Shown here in pieces: positions 55,460 through 63,738 of a DNA stretch of 64,000 nt. The translations under genes and the position numbers were made by a program. Position 1 is the first letter of the stretch. Each line of letters starts with the position of its first letter. The DNA is taken from NCBI RefSeq assembly GCF_030819175.1, contig NZ_JAUTBJ010000002.1:4029001-4093000 (forward strand), given 5' to 3'. The notes below the pieces were generated by a model. That model saw nothing but the letters and a program-made list of their open reading frames with translations, made no database searches and was not told where the DNA came from. This DNA is from Sphingomonas sp. SORGH_AS_0879. Lineage in GTDB: Bacteria > Pseudomonadota > Alphaproteobacteria > Sphingomonadales > Sphingomonadaceae.

Positions 55460-57430
55460 TCACTTCAACCCCTTCACATACTCCGCGCCATGCTTCACCT
55501 GCGCGGTCGAGCCCTTCAGCGTGTCGCCGATCGGCTCCGCCCGCCCGCCAAGGCAGGGCGCGAGGAAATTCTCGGCCACCGCGTTGAAGGCGATATTGTT
55601 GGCGGGCCGCGCAAAGCCGTGGCCTTCGTCGGGGAACAGGACATAGGTGACGGGGATGTTCTTCGCCGCCATCGCCGCGACGATCTGGTCGCTTTCCGCG
55701 ACATTGACGCGCGGGTCATTGGCCCCCTGCCCGATCAGCAGCGGCTTCTTGATCTGGTCGACGAAGGTCAGCGGCGAACGCTCCTTGAGCAGCGCGCGGC
55801 CCTCTTCGGTCGTGGGGTCGCCCATCCGCTTGTAGAATTGCTGCTTGCCCGCTTCCCAATAGGGCGGGATCGTCTTGAGCAGGGTGAACAGGTTGGACGG
55901 CCCGACGATGTCGACGCCGCAGGCGAATTTCTCCGGCGTGAAGGTCAGGCCCGCCAGCGTCGCATAGCCGCCGTACGAGCCGCCCATGATCGCCACCTTG
56001 TCGGGCGTGGTGACGCCCTGCTTCACCGCCCAGTCGACCGCGTCGATCAGGTCGTCATGCATCTTGCGGCCCCATTGCAGGTCGCCCGCCGAGATGAAGT
56101 TCTTACCAAAGCCGGTCGAGCCGCGATAATTGACCGACAGCACCGCATAGCCGCGATTGGCGAGCCACTGGTGATAGCTGTTATAGCCGAACCCGTCGCG
56201 CGCCCAGGGTCCACCATGGACGAACAACACCATCGGCACCGGCCCGGTCACGCCCTTGGGCCTGGTCAGATAAGACACCAAAGTCAGCCCATCGCGCGCG
56301 GGGATTTCCACCGCCTCCATGGGCACGAGCGGCGCATCGGCCAGTTCGGGGCGGCTGACGTAAAGCTGGGTCAGCTTTTTGCCCTTGCGATCGTATAGCC
56401 AGGTGGAGGCGGGTGCGGTGACGGGATCGAATGTCACCAGCCATTTGTCATCGGCATCGGTGCGCGACCCGATCGAGAATTCGCCCTTGTTCTGCGCCTT
56501 CAGGAAGGCGAGGTCCGCCTTCACCGCGTCACCGACCGGCACATAGTCGCGCTTGAGGTAATTGACCGAATAGGCTTCGACCCGCCCGGTCTTGGGATTG
56601 AACAGCCCGCCGCCGACATCGGCCTTGGGGCTTTCGCCGATCACGGCCATCTTGCCGCTGCCCATGTCCTGCGCCATCAGCGCGGCGGTGTTCCGGCCCC
56701 GGCTGTCCATCCAGTAAAGCGTCTTGCCGTCCACCGTGAAGCCGAGCGGCGAGGTGGTCAGCGAATCGTCCAGCCCGAACTGCACGACCGGCGTCGCCTC
56801 GACGGTGGTGCCGTTGACGCGGTAATAGTCCGAACCGCCATCGGGCCGCGCCTTGGCCGCCATCCGCAAGCGCAACTGGTCGTCGGCGAGGAACCCGGCA
56901 TAGCCGTCATTCTGCATCACCTTGGTCAGCGCGCCGGTGGTCAGGTTCAACTCGTACACGTCATGCCAGCGCGGATCGCGATTGTTGACGCCGACCAGGA
57001 TGCGGTCCTTGATCGTCTCGCTGGTGCCGATGATTTCGACGCGGGTCTTCTCGAACGGGGTCAGCGCCTTTTGCGCCCCGGTCGCGACATTGACGCCGTA
57101 GAGCAGGAAATTCTCGTCGCCGCCCTTGTCGTTGACGAACAGGATCGACTTGGAGTCCGGGGACCAGAAGGTCTGGCGGATCGGTCGCGCCTTCTCGGCG
57201 GTCAGCGGCCTGGCCTGATCGGGCGTCGCGATCGGCGCGACCCAGACGTTGAGCACTCCGTCGCGCGGCGCGATATAGCTGATCCATTGGCCGTCCGGGG
57301 AAAGCTGTCCGCCGATGCGGGTCGGATTGCCGAACAGCTTGGCCCGTTCGATCAGCGGCACGTCCGCCGCCATCGCCGATTGCGCCACCATCAGCGCGGC
57401 CCCCGCCGCGAGCAAAGCCTTGAACCCCAT
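55460..57430 (-). CDS. S9 family peptidase (acylaminoacyl/prolyl oligopeptidase type)
   Basis: A 656-residue exported protein, signal peptide ending SAMAA. The N-terminal half is a beta-propeller (SPDGQWISYIAPRDGVLNVW; SPDSKSILFVNDKGG). The C-terminal half is an alpha/beta hydrolase with PMVLFVHGGPW, the nucleophile IMGGSYGGYATLAG (Ser), the acid in GANDPRVNVAES and the base in FPDEGHGF. The propeller gates entry of short peptides. It is transcribed away from the small cysteine-rich ORF at 57552. Confidence 0.95.
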   Translation of the reverse strand: MGFKALLAAGAALMVAQSAMAADVPLIERAKLFGNPTRIGGQLSPDGQWISYIAPRDGVLNVWVAPIATPDQARPLTAEKARPIRQTFWSPDSKSILFVNDKGGDENFLLYGVNVATGAQKALTPFEKTRVEIIGTSETIKDRILVGVNNRDPRWHDVYELNLTTGALTKVMQNDGYAGFLADDQLRLRMAAKARPDGGSDYYRVNGTTVEATPVVQFGLDDSLTTSPLGFTVDGKTLYWMDSRGRNTAALMAQDMGSGKMAVIGESPKADVGGGLFNPKTGRVEAYSVNYLKRDYVPVGDAVKADLAFLKAQNKGEFSIGSRTDADDKWLVTFDPVTAPASTWLYDRKGKKLTQLYVSRPELADAPLVPMEAVEIPARDGLTLVSYLTRPKGVTGPVPMVLFVHGGPWARDGFGYNSYHQWLANRGYAVLSVNYRGSTGFGKNFISAGDLQWGRKMHDDLIDAVDWAVKQGVTTPDKVAIMGGSYGGYATLAGLTFTPEKFACGVDIVGPSNLFTLLKTIPPYWEAGKQQFYKRMGDPTTEEGRALLKERSPLTFVDQIKKPLLIGQGANDPRVNVAESDQIVAAMAAKNIPVTYVLFPDEGHGFARPANNIAFNAVAENFLAPCLGGRAEPIGDTLKGSTAQVKHGAEYVKGLK

Positions 57431-57551
57431 CTCATGCTCCCATCATGAACTGTGTTGGTGGAGCATGACAGTCCCATCTCTACCCGGCAAGCGCAAAATC
57501 GGAACAACCCGCCGCACCCTTGCGTTCTGGAAAACAAGTGGAGGCGGTTAA

Positions 57552-57782
57552 ATGGAACCGATTTTCTATGTCATGGCGATCCTCGGCTGCGGCGATGGCA
57601 GCGTCGATTGCACCGAGGCGCGGATGGTCCCCGCCCGGTACGAAACCATGGCGCAATGCCGCGCCGACCTCGCCAACCGGATCGCCGCCAATACCGATGT
57701 GCCCTATCCGGTGATCGGGGCGGATTGCCGCCGCATGGGTGCGCAGATGGCCAAAGCAGGGCGGAAGCCGTCCAGGGGGTAA
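57552..57782 (+). CDS. small cysteine-containing hypothetical protein
   Basis: A 76-residue protein beginning MEPIFYVMAILGCGDGSVDC and carrying four cysteines (in GCGDG, VDCTE, AQCRAD and ADCRRM), a spacing that suggests two disulfides or a metal site. An N-terminal hydrophobic run could be a signal or membrane anchor. GGAGGCGG precedes the ATG. Similar short proteins occur in sphingomonad genomes, always unnamed; I cannot assign a function. The R2 repeat at 57792 follows the stop by nine bases. Confidence 0.65.
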   Translation: MEPIFYVMAILGCGDGSVDCTEARMVPARYETMAQCRADLANRIAANTDVPYPVIGADCRRMGAQMAKAGRKPSRG

Positions 57783-57791
57783 CCCGCTCCT

Positions 57792-57879
57792 CCGTTCAGC
57801 CTGAGCGAAGTCGAAGGCCAAGGGAAACCCTCGCGGCAAGGGTCGTAGCGTACGCTTCGACTTCGCTCAGCGCGAACGG
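57792..57879. repeat. R2 repeat, copy c (inverted pair, right arm altered)
   Basis: Left arm CCGTTCAGCCTGAGCGAAGT, right arm CTTCGACTTCGCTCAGCGCG; the last bases of the right arm (CGCGAACGG) differ from the consensus GCTGAACGG. Between the convergent small ORF and crtB. Confidence 0.85.
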
Positions 57880-57933
57880 GGCTGGGGATTGTCACACCCG
57901 CCCCACTATCCGCCTTCGTCTCGACAGCAAAAA

Positions 57934-58884
57934 CTATCGCGGCCGCGTCCATAGCGCCGGATCGCGCGGGGTGATCGTCATCTTGTCCCGCCGCGCCGCC
58001 AGGACGCTCGCACCGGCCATGAAGCGCAGCTTCTCGGTCTTGCTGGTGCCGACCCGGCTGTCCCAGGCCCCTCGCCCGCGCCGCGCCACCTTGCGCCCGA
58101 TCGCGCCATAGATCGCCGCCGCCGACAGCACCGCCCAGGCCGAGCGATAGGATAGCGCGGGCACCCCCATCCGCGCACTCGCCTCGAACCGGGCCGCCTG
58201 GTCGGTCAGGCGGCGGGCCAGCGCGCTCAGGCCCGGCCGGTGCGAGGGCGCCATGATCGCGTCGGGGGATATGCTCTTATAGGCCAGCCACTCGCGCGGC
58301 AGATAATGCCGCCCCGCGCCCGCATCCTCGGCAATGTCGCGCGCGATATTGGCAAGCTGGAACGCCATGCCCAGGTCGCAGGCGCGGTCGAGCGTCGCCT
58401 GGTCATCGGGCGCGACGCCCATCGTCACCGCCATCATGCAGCCGACCACGCCCGCGACATGATAGCAATAACGATAGAGATCCTCCTCCGTCTCGGGCCG
58501 CCAGTCCTGCGCATCCAGCGCGAACCCGGCGATCAGGTCGCGCGGCCAGCGGTGCGGCATCCCCGTCTCCGCCGCGACGACACGCAGCGCGTCGAAGGCC
58601 GGGTCGCCGACCACCTGCCCCGCCAGCGCCATTTCGGTCTTTTCGGTCAACTCCGCCAGGCGCGCGGGGGCATCGGCCACGCGGGTCATGCCATGACCAT
58701 GATCCTGCCCGTCGGCGATATCGTCACAGCGGCGGCACCAGGCATAGAGCAGCCAGGCCCGCGCGCGCGTTTCGGGCTCGAATAGCAGGCTGGCCGCCGC
58801 GAAACTCTTCGAGCCCTTCGCGATCGACGCCCGCGCCGCCGCCACCAGCGCGTCGCGCTCGGTCGGGGCGGCGGTGTCGCTCAC
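57934..58884 (-). CDS. crtB: phytoene synthase
   Basis: A 316-residue prenyl-transferase-like enzyme joining two geranylgeranyl diphosphates. First aspartate motif DDIAD (in WCRRCDDIADGQ), second motif DIAED (NIARDIAEDAGAGRHYLP), YCYHVAGVVG and ALDLG-like FAMAFQLANI are in place (DLGMAFQLANIARD). Start GTG 58884 overlaps the stop of the upstream LOG gene (GTGA); the ORF is open further upstream but enters that gene. It is separated from crtY-crtI by an ABC transporter and a peptidase. Confidence 0.93.
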   Translation of the reverse strand: MSDTAAPTERDALVAAARASIAKGSKSFAAASLLFEPETRARAWLLYAWCRRCDDIADGQDHGHGMTRVADAPARLAELTEKTEMALAGQVVGDPAFDALRVVAAETGMPHRWPRDLIAGFALDAQDWRPETEEDLYRYCYHVAGVVGCMMAVTMGVAPDDQATLDRACDLGMAFQLANIARDIAEDAGAGRHYLPREWLAYKSISPDAIMAPSHRPGLSALARRLTDQAARFEASARMGVPALSYRSAWAVLSAAAIYGAIGRKVARRGRGAWDSRVGTSKTEKLRFMAGASVLAARRDKMTITPRDPALWTRPR

Positions 58885-59462
58885 AGATCGCCCGCGTTCA
58901 TGCGCACGATGGGCTGGGTCGGCACATGTTCGGTCATCTTCGCCAGCAACCCGTCGAGCGTCGTATCGACGATCAGCAATTCGCGGTGCTGTGGCCGGAG
59001 GAAGCCGACCTCGCCCATCTTCTCCCAGAAGGCGACGAGATGGTCGTAATAGCCGCCCGTGTTGAGCAACCCGACCGGATCGGCATGATAGCCGAGCTGC
59101 GCCCAACTGAGCGCTTCCCACAATTCGTCCATCGTGCCGGTGCCGCCCGCAATGGTGATGAAACCGTCGGACAGGTCGGTGAACGCCTTCTTACGCTCAT
59201 GCATGCCGGGCACGACATGAAGTTCGGTCAGGCCGCGATGCGCGACCTCCGCATCGACCAGCGCCTGCGGGATGATGCCGATCACCTCGCCACCCGCCGC
59301 CAGCGCCGCATCCGCCACCGCACCCATCAGGCCCAGCCGGCCACCGCCATAGACGACGCCGATGCCGCGCTCCGCCAGGCCGCGTCCGACGCTACGAGCG
59401 GTTTCGATGTAAAGGGGATCGCTGGGGGTCGCCGACCCGCAATAAATGGCCAATCGCTTCAT
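58881..59462 (-). CDS. LOG family (TIGR00730) phosphoribohydrolase
   Basis: A 193-residue Rossmann protein. KRLAIYCGSATPSDPLYIETA, VVYGGGRLGLMGAVADAAL, GIIPQALVDAEVAHRGLTEL, and the active-site pair VPGMHERKKAF and AGGTGTMDELWEAL (PGGxGTxxE with Pro replaced by Ala) are all visible. By family it releases cytokinin-like bases or other nucleotide bases from their 5'-monophosphates. Its stop overlaps the crtB start, so the two genes are coupled, a frequent but unexplained arrangement. Function beyond the family is inferred. Confidence 0.9.
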   Translation of the reverse strand: MKRLAIYCGSATPSDPLYIETARSVGRGLAERGIGVVYGGGRLGLMGAVADAALAAGGEVIGIIPQALVDAEVAHRGLTELHVVPGMHERKKAFTDLSDGFITIAGGTGTMDELWEALSWAQLGYHADPVGLLNTGGYYDHLVAFWEKMGEVGFLRPQHRELLIVDTTLDGLLAKMTEHVPTQPIVRMNAGDL

Positions 59463-59576
59463 GCGTCATGCGCTAGGCCAAGCCGCCGGACGGAACAAGC
59501 GGGCAAGCGCCCCGCCACGCCCGTCGCGCGTCGATTATGGAAGGGGCGACGCGGGCGCAGCCGCCCCCTCCCGAAA

Positions 59577-59861
59577 TCACTTGCCGCGCAGCGTATTCAG
59601 CAGCGCGATACCCAGCACGCCGCCCAGCGCCGCCGAGGCATAGGGGCGATCCTTCACGAACTGGCGCGCCTGGTCGATCAGCGGGCGGACGGTCTGGTCG
59701 ATGCTGGTCTTGGCATCGCCGAACGCCTTCTGCGTCTTGCCGCTCCACTGTTCACCCTTGCCCTCGGCCTGCATGGTCTTGTCGCCCATGGCCGTGCCGA
59801 TGCCTTCCTTGACCTTGCCGCCAAAATTGGTGGCAGCACCATCGATCGTGTCGGTGTTCAT
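59577..59861 (-). CDS. CsbD-family stress protein with a C-terminal helix
   Basis: A 94-residue protein. CsbD core: NFGGKVKEGIGTAMGDKTMQAEGKGEQWSGKTQ, given here in part as GKVKEGIGTAMGDKTMQAEG. The end (RPYASAALGGVLGIALLNTL) is a single hydrophobic helix like the tail of DUF883/ElaB proteins, so the protein may sit at a membrane. GAGGAG five or so bases before the ATG at 59861 supports the start. CsbD proteins accumulate under general stress; the sphingomonad version is likely controlled by the EcfG sigma factor, though no clear GGAAC...GTT promoter was found here. Confidence 0.85.
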   Translation of the reverse strand: MNTDTIDGAATNFGGKVKEGIGTAMGDKTMQAEGKGEQWSGKTQKAFGDAKTSIDQTVRPLIDQARQFVKDRPYASAALGGVLGIALLNTLRGK

Positions 59862-60008
59862 GAAACATCTCCTCTTGGGGATCAGGGATGATGGAGATTG
59901 GAAACCCCGCAGGACGCCGATGTTTCCCGGCCATCGTCGCGGGAAAGGCGGCAGGACCGAAAGCCGAGCCCCTTTCCCCGCCCCCGCCCGGACGCTACAT
60001 GCACCCCG

Positions 60009-61778
60009 ATGGTCGCCGACCCCCTTGCCAAGCTCCACGAAGTTTTCGGGTACAGCCAGTTTCGCGGCGTGCAGGAACAGGTGGTGGACCGTGTCCTGAA
60101 CCGGCAACGCACATTGGCGGTCATGCCGACCGGGGCGGGCAAGTCGCTCTGCTATCAGTTGCCCGCCGTGATGATGGACGGATGCTGCGTCGTGGTCAGC
60201 CCGCTGATCGCGCTGATGCACGACCAGTTGCGCGCGGCCGAGGCGGTCGGCATCCGCGCCGCCACCTTGACCAGCGTCGATCAGAATCGCGGCGAGACGA
60301 TGGCCCGCTTCCGCGATGGCCAGCTCGACCTGCTCTATGTCGCGCCCGAACGTGCCTCATCGGCACATTTCCGTGAGTTGCTCGGCTCCGCGCCGCTCAG
60401 CCTGTTCGCGATCGACGAAGCCCACTGCGTCAGCGAATGGGGGCACGACTTCCGCCCCGATTACCGGCTGCTCGAACCGTTGATGGATGCCTTCCCGGAG
60501 GTGCCCCGGCTCGCGCTGACCGCGACAGCCGACGCGCATACCCGCGCCGACATCGCCAAGCAGTTGGGCATTCCGGTCGAGGGGATGATCGTCTCGGGCT
60601 TCGACCGGCCCAATATCCGCTATGCGATCAGCCCCAAGGCCAATGTGAACCTCCAGATCGCGCGGGTGGTCGCCGACACGCCCGGCCCCGGCATCGTCTA
60701 TGCCCAGACGCGCGCCGCGACCGAAAAGCTGGCCGAGGCGCTGGCGCGGACCGGCCGCCCGGTGCGCGCCTATCATGCCGGGCTCGACCCCGCCGTGCGC
60801 GCGAAGAACCAGGCCGATTTCGTGGCGAGCGAGGATATGGTGATCTGCGCCACCGTCGCCTTCGGCATGGGGATCGACAAGCCCGATGTGCGCTTCGTCG
60901 CCCATGCTGGCCTGCCCAAGTCGATCGAGGCCTATTATCAGGAGACGGGCCGCGCGGGGCGCGATGGCGATCCTTCCGTGGCGCATCTCTTCTGGGGGGC
61001 CGACGATTTCGCCCGCGCCCGGCAACGCATCGCCGAGGTCGAACCCGAACGCCAGCCGGGCGAGCGTGCGCGCCTTTCGGCCCTGGGTGCGCTGGTCGAG
61101 ACGGGCGGGTGCCGCAGGCGGATCCTGCTGCGCCATTTCGGCGAGGAGCTGGCGGAGGATTGCGGCAATTGCGACAATTGCCTGGGCTCACCCGATGCGG
61201 TGGATGCGACCACCACCGCGCAGAAATTCCTCTCCGCCGTGTTCCGCACCGGCCAAATGTTCGGCGCGGGCTATATCGAGCAGGTGCTGACCGGCCAGTC
61301 GACCGAGCGCAGCCTGATGAACGGGCATGAGGCGCTGTCGGTGTGGAACATCATCGACGGGGACGAGGTCGCGCTGATCAAGCCGGTCCACCGTGCGCTG
61401 CTGTTGCGCGACGCGCTCCGCACCAATCATCATGGCGGGCTGGAGTTCGGCCCCGCCGCGCGCGCGCTGATCAAGGGGGAAGCGCGGCTGTCGCTGGTGG
61501 TGCCGCCCAAGCGCGAGCGCAAATCCCGCCGCACCGCGCCGGTCGCCGCCAACCCCGCGGACAATCCGCTGTTCGAGGCATTGCGCGCCAAGCGCCGCGA
61601 ACTGGCGCAGGAGGCGGGGGTGCCGCCTTATGTCATCTTTCACGACTCGGTGCTGCGCGACATGGCGGCGCAGCGACCGAACAGCCGTGCCGCGCTGTCG
61701 CTGCTGTCCGGCATCGGGGCGCGCAAGCTCGATGCCTATGGCGAGGCGTTTCTGGCGGTGATCCGCGACGCAGGCTAA
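60009..61778 (+). CDS. recQ: ATP-dependent DNA helicase RecQ
   Basis: A 589-residue superfamily-2 helicase. Q-motif FGYSQFRGVQEQ, Walker A MPTGAGKS (Lys45), DEAH box IDEAHCVSEWGHDFRPDY, the aromatic loop, motif V/VI (GIDKPDVRFVAH; YYQETGRAGRDG), the zinc-binding cysteines (GGCRRRILLRHFGE; CGNCDNCLG), the RQC winged helix and a C-terminal HRDC domain (about 520-585; FEALRAKRRELAQEAGVPPYVIF). RecQ unwinds recombination and stalled-fork intermediates. ATG 60009 was chosen as the family-typical start. Confidence 0.96.
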   Translation: MVADPLAKLHEVFGYSQFRGVQEQVVDRVLNRQRTLAVMPTGAGKSLCYQLPAVMMDGCCVVVSPLIALMHDQLRAAEAVGIRAATLTSVDQNRGETMARFRDGQLDLLYVAPERASSAHFRELLGSAPLSLFAIDEAHCVSEWGHDFRPDYRLLEPLMDAFPEVPRLALTATADAHTRADIAKQLGIPVEGMIVSGFDRPNIRYAISPKANVNLQIARVVADTPGPGIVYAQTRAATEKLAEALARTGRPVRAYHAGLDPAVRAKNQADFVASEDMVICATVAFGMGIDKPDVRFVAHAGLPKSIEAYYQETGRAGRDGDPSVAHLFWGADDFARARQRIAEVEPERQPGERARLSALGALVETGGCRRRILLRHFGEELAEDCGNCDNCLGSPDAVDATTTAQKFLSAVFRTGQMFGAGYIEQVLTGQSTERSLMNGHEALSVWNIIDGDEVALIKPVHRALLLRDALRTNHHGGLEFGPAARALIKGEARLSLVVPPKRERKSRRTAPVAANPADNPLFEALRAKRRELAQEAGVPPYVIFHDSVLRDMAAQRPNSRAALSLLSGIGARKLDAYGEAFLAVIRDAG

Positions 61779-61788
61779 GCTGCGGGGC

Positions 61789-62301
61789 ATGACCGCCCCG
61801 ACCCTGACCACCGACCGGCTGACCTTGCGCGGCCATCACCCCGACGATCTCGACGCCTTGGCCGCGATGTGGGCCGATCCGGCGGTTTACGCCATGATCG
61901 GCGGCAAGCCGCGCGCGCGCGAGCAGGTTTGGATTCGCCTGCTCCGTTCGATCGGGCAGTGGACGGCGTTCGGCTATGGCGCATGGGTGGTATGCGACCG
62001 GACGACGGGCCACGTGCTGGGCGATATCGGCCTGCTGGAATCGCGCCGGGCGATCGTGCCCGAACTCACCGTACCGGAGATGGGATGGGCCCTCGCCGCC
62101 GCCGGGCACGGCAAGGGCTATGCGGTCGAGGCGATGCGCGCGGTGCTGGACTGGGCGGATGCAAAGGGTTTGGCGCGGACCTGCTGCATCATCGATCCGG
62201 GAAATAGCGCCTCGATCCGGCTGGCGGCAAAGCTGGGATATGGCGCGCCGGTCGAGGGGATCTATCACGAGCGACCGATCCTGATCTTCCATCGGGGCTG
62301 A
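61789..62301 (+). CDS. GNAT-family N-acetyltransferase (RimJ/RimL type)
   Basis: A 170-residue enzyme. LTTDRLTLRGHHPDDLDAL is the usual start of the RimJ/RimL-like branch, EMGWALAAAGHGKGYAVEA is the pyrophosphate-binding signature (Q/R-x-x-G-x-A form, here GHGKGYA), and NSASIRLAAKLGYG the end motif. It acetylates amine groups on small molecules or protein N-termini; target unknown. It starts ten bases after the recQ stop. Confidence 0.9.
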   Translation: MTAPTLTTDRLTLRGHHPDDLDALAAMWADPAVYAMIGGKPRAREQVWIRLLRSIGQWTAFGYGAWVVCDRTTGHVLGDIGLLESRRAIVPELTVPEMGWALAAAGHGKGYAVEAMRAVLDWADAKGLARTCCIIDPGNSASIRLAAKLGYGAPVEGIYHERPILIFHRG

Positions 62302-62308
62302 TACTCCC

Positions 62309-62450
62309 CTTCGCGCCGAGGCGCGGAGAGGAAGCGCCCGGCCGACAGGCCGCTTCTTACCGGCGACGGTGCGGCAAGGTGCAACGTCGAACGGACACCT
62401 GACGCCGCTGCACGGGCAAATCTCTCTGCGCCTCCGCGCCTCCGCGCGAA
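62309..62450. repeat. R7 repeat (CTCTGCGCCTCCGCGCCTCCGCGCG family)
   Basis: CTTCGCGCCGAGGCGCGGAG at the left faces CTGCGCCTCCGCGCCTCCGC at the right with about 90 bases between. Both ends are known in many alphaproteobacteria as short dispersed sequence; here a single copy lies before the sterol-desaturase-like gene. Internal bases show no gene. Confidence 0.6.
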
Positions 62451-62514
62451 CAAAAGGCCGCCTATCCGACGATCACGGTTCAAGCCCCGCCTTCGATAGG
62501 GTACAGTCCCGCCC

Positions 62515-63303
62515 GTGACGCTTGCCCTGATCCTGTCCGCCATCGCCATGACGCTGATCGTCGGTGTCCGCTATCTGCTCGCCTCGGGGGCGTTCGCGCT
62601 GGCGACGCGGGCGCGGCATCCCGATCTTTATGCCGGGCTCGACCCGCAAATCCGGCGGGAGATCGCCTGGAGCCTGGCCTCCGCCGCCATTTACGGCATT
62701 CCCGCCGGGATCGTCGCCTGGGGATGGCAGAATCGCGGCTGGACCCGGATCTATGCCGATGTTCATGCCTATCCGCTCTGGTATCTGCCCGTATCGGTGC
62801 TGCTCTATCTGATCGCGCACGACACCTGGTTCTACTGGACGCATCGCTGGATGCACCGCCCGGCGATCTTCAAGCGCGCCCATGCCGTCCACCATGCCAG
62901 CCGCCCGCCCACCGCCTGGGCCGCGATGGCGTTTCACCCGATCGAGGCGGTGACGGGGGCTGTGGCCATTCCGCTACTGGTCTTCGTGATTCCGATCCAT
63001 GTCGGCGCACTCGGCTTGGTCCTGACGATCATGACCGTTATGGGCGTCACCAACCATATGGGGTGGGAAATCTTTCCCCGCTTTCTGTGGCAGGGACACC
63101 TGGGGGGGTGGCTCATCACCGCCAGCCATCACCAACGGCATCATGAGCAATATGGGTGCAATTATGGACTCTATTTCCGCTTCTGGGATCGACTCTGCGG
63201 GACCGACCGGGGACTCGGCGATTTCGCGCGTACCCATGCGCAGGCCGCGCGTCGCGCTTCTGTTACTGGCCGCCCTGCCGTTGATGAGCACCGCGCCGGT
63301 TAG
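62515..63303 (+). CDS. sterol desaturase / fatty-acid hydroxylase family membrane enzyme
   Basis: A 262-residue di-iron membrane oxygenase. The histidine clusters are HDTWFYWTHRWMH, HAVHHASR and HHQRHHEQYG, with four to five hydrophobic helices around them (LALILSAIAMTLIVGVRYLL; LWYLPVSVLLYLIA; AVAIPLLVFVIPI). Sphingomonads use relatives of this fold (CrtG-type) to hydroxylate carotenoid rings, which with the crt genes nearby makes a carotenoid substrate possible, but lipid substrates fit equally well. GTG 62515 is the apparent start. Its last 68 bases overlap the DUF2141 gene. Confidence 0.85.
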   Translation: MTLALILSAIAMTLIVGVRYLLASGAFALATRARHPDLYAGLDPQIRREIAWSLASAAIYGIPAGIVAWGWQNRGWTRIYADVHAYPLWYLPVSVLLYLIAHDTWFYWTHRWMHRPAIFKRAHAVHHASRPPTAWAAMAFHPIEAVTGAVAIPLLVFVIPIHVGALGLVLTIMTVMGVTNHMGWEIFPRFLWQGHLGGWLITASHHQRHHEQYGCNYGLYFRFWDRLCGTDRGLGDFARTHAQAARRASVTGRPAVDEHRAG

Positions 63304-63667
63304 CCGGCTGGACATCGGGATCGACAATCTGCGCTCGGGCAAGGGGATGATCCGTCTGTGCCTGACCGCCGACCCGGACAATTTCCCCGCCTGTGTCGAC
63401 GATGCCCGAGCGATGACGCGCTCCGTCCCGGCGGGCCAGAAGGCCTTGCACCTCGACGGCCTGCCGCACGGCGATTACGCCGCGGCCGTCATCCATGACG
63501 AGAACGGCAACGCCAAGCTCGACACGCTGGCGGGCATTCCGCGCGAGGGCTTCGGCTTTTCGCGCAACCCGGCGATCCATTTCGGTCCGCCACGCTTCAC
63601 GGCGGCCCGCTTCAGCCTGGATTCTGTGGCCGAAACACAACAGATTCGGATGCGTTACATTTTCTGA
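63236..63667 (+). CDS. exported DUF2141 protein
   Basis: A 143-residue protein. Signal peptide MRRPRVALLLLAALPLMSTA, then DIGIDNLRSGKGMIRLCLTA, GLPHGDYAAAVIHDENGNAKLD and GIPREGFGFSRNP, the three typical segments of DUF2141. These are small periplasmic immunoglobulin-like proteins of unknown role, often downstream of sterol-desaturase-family genes in sphingomonads as here. It overlaps that gene by 68 bases in another frame, so the ATG at 63236 may be translated after ribosome re-initiation. Confidence 0.85.
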   Translation: MRRPRVALLLLAALPLMSTAPVSRLDIGIDNLRSGKGMIRLCLTADPDNFPACVDDARAMTRSVPAGQKALHLDGLPHGDYAAAVIHDENGNAKLDTLAGIPREGFGFSRNPAIHFGPPRFTAARFSLDSVAETQQIRMRYIF

Positions 63668-63738
63668 ACGACGGAACCGGAGCGAAATCCTCACCCTGGC
63701 GTTCCATTTCGGATAATCCATTCAGGGAGTTTTCCGTC

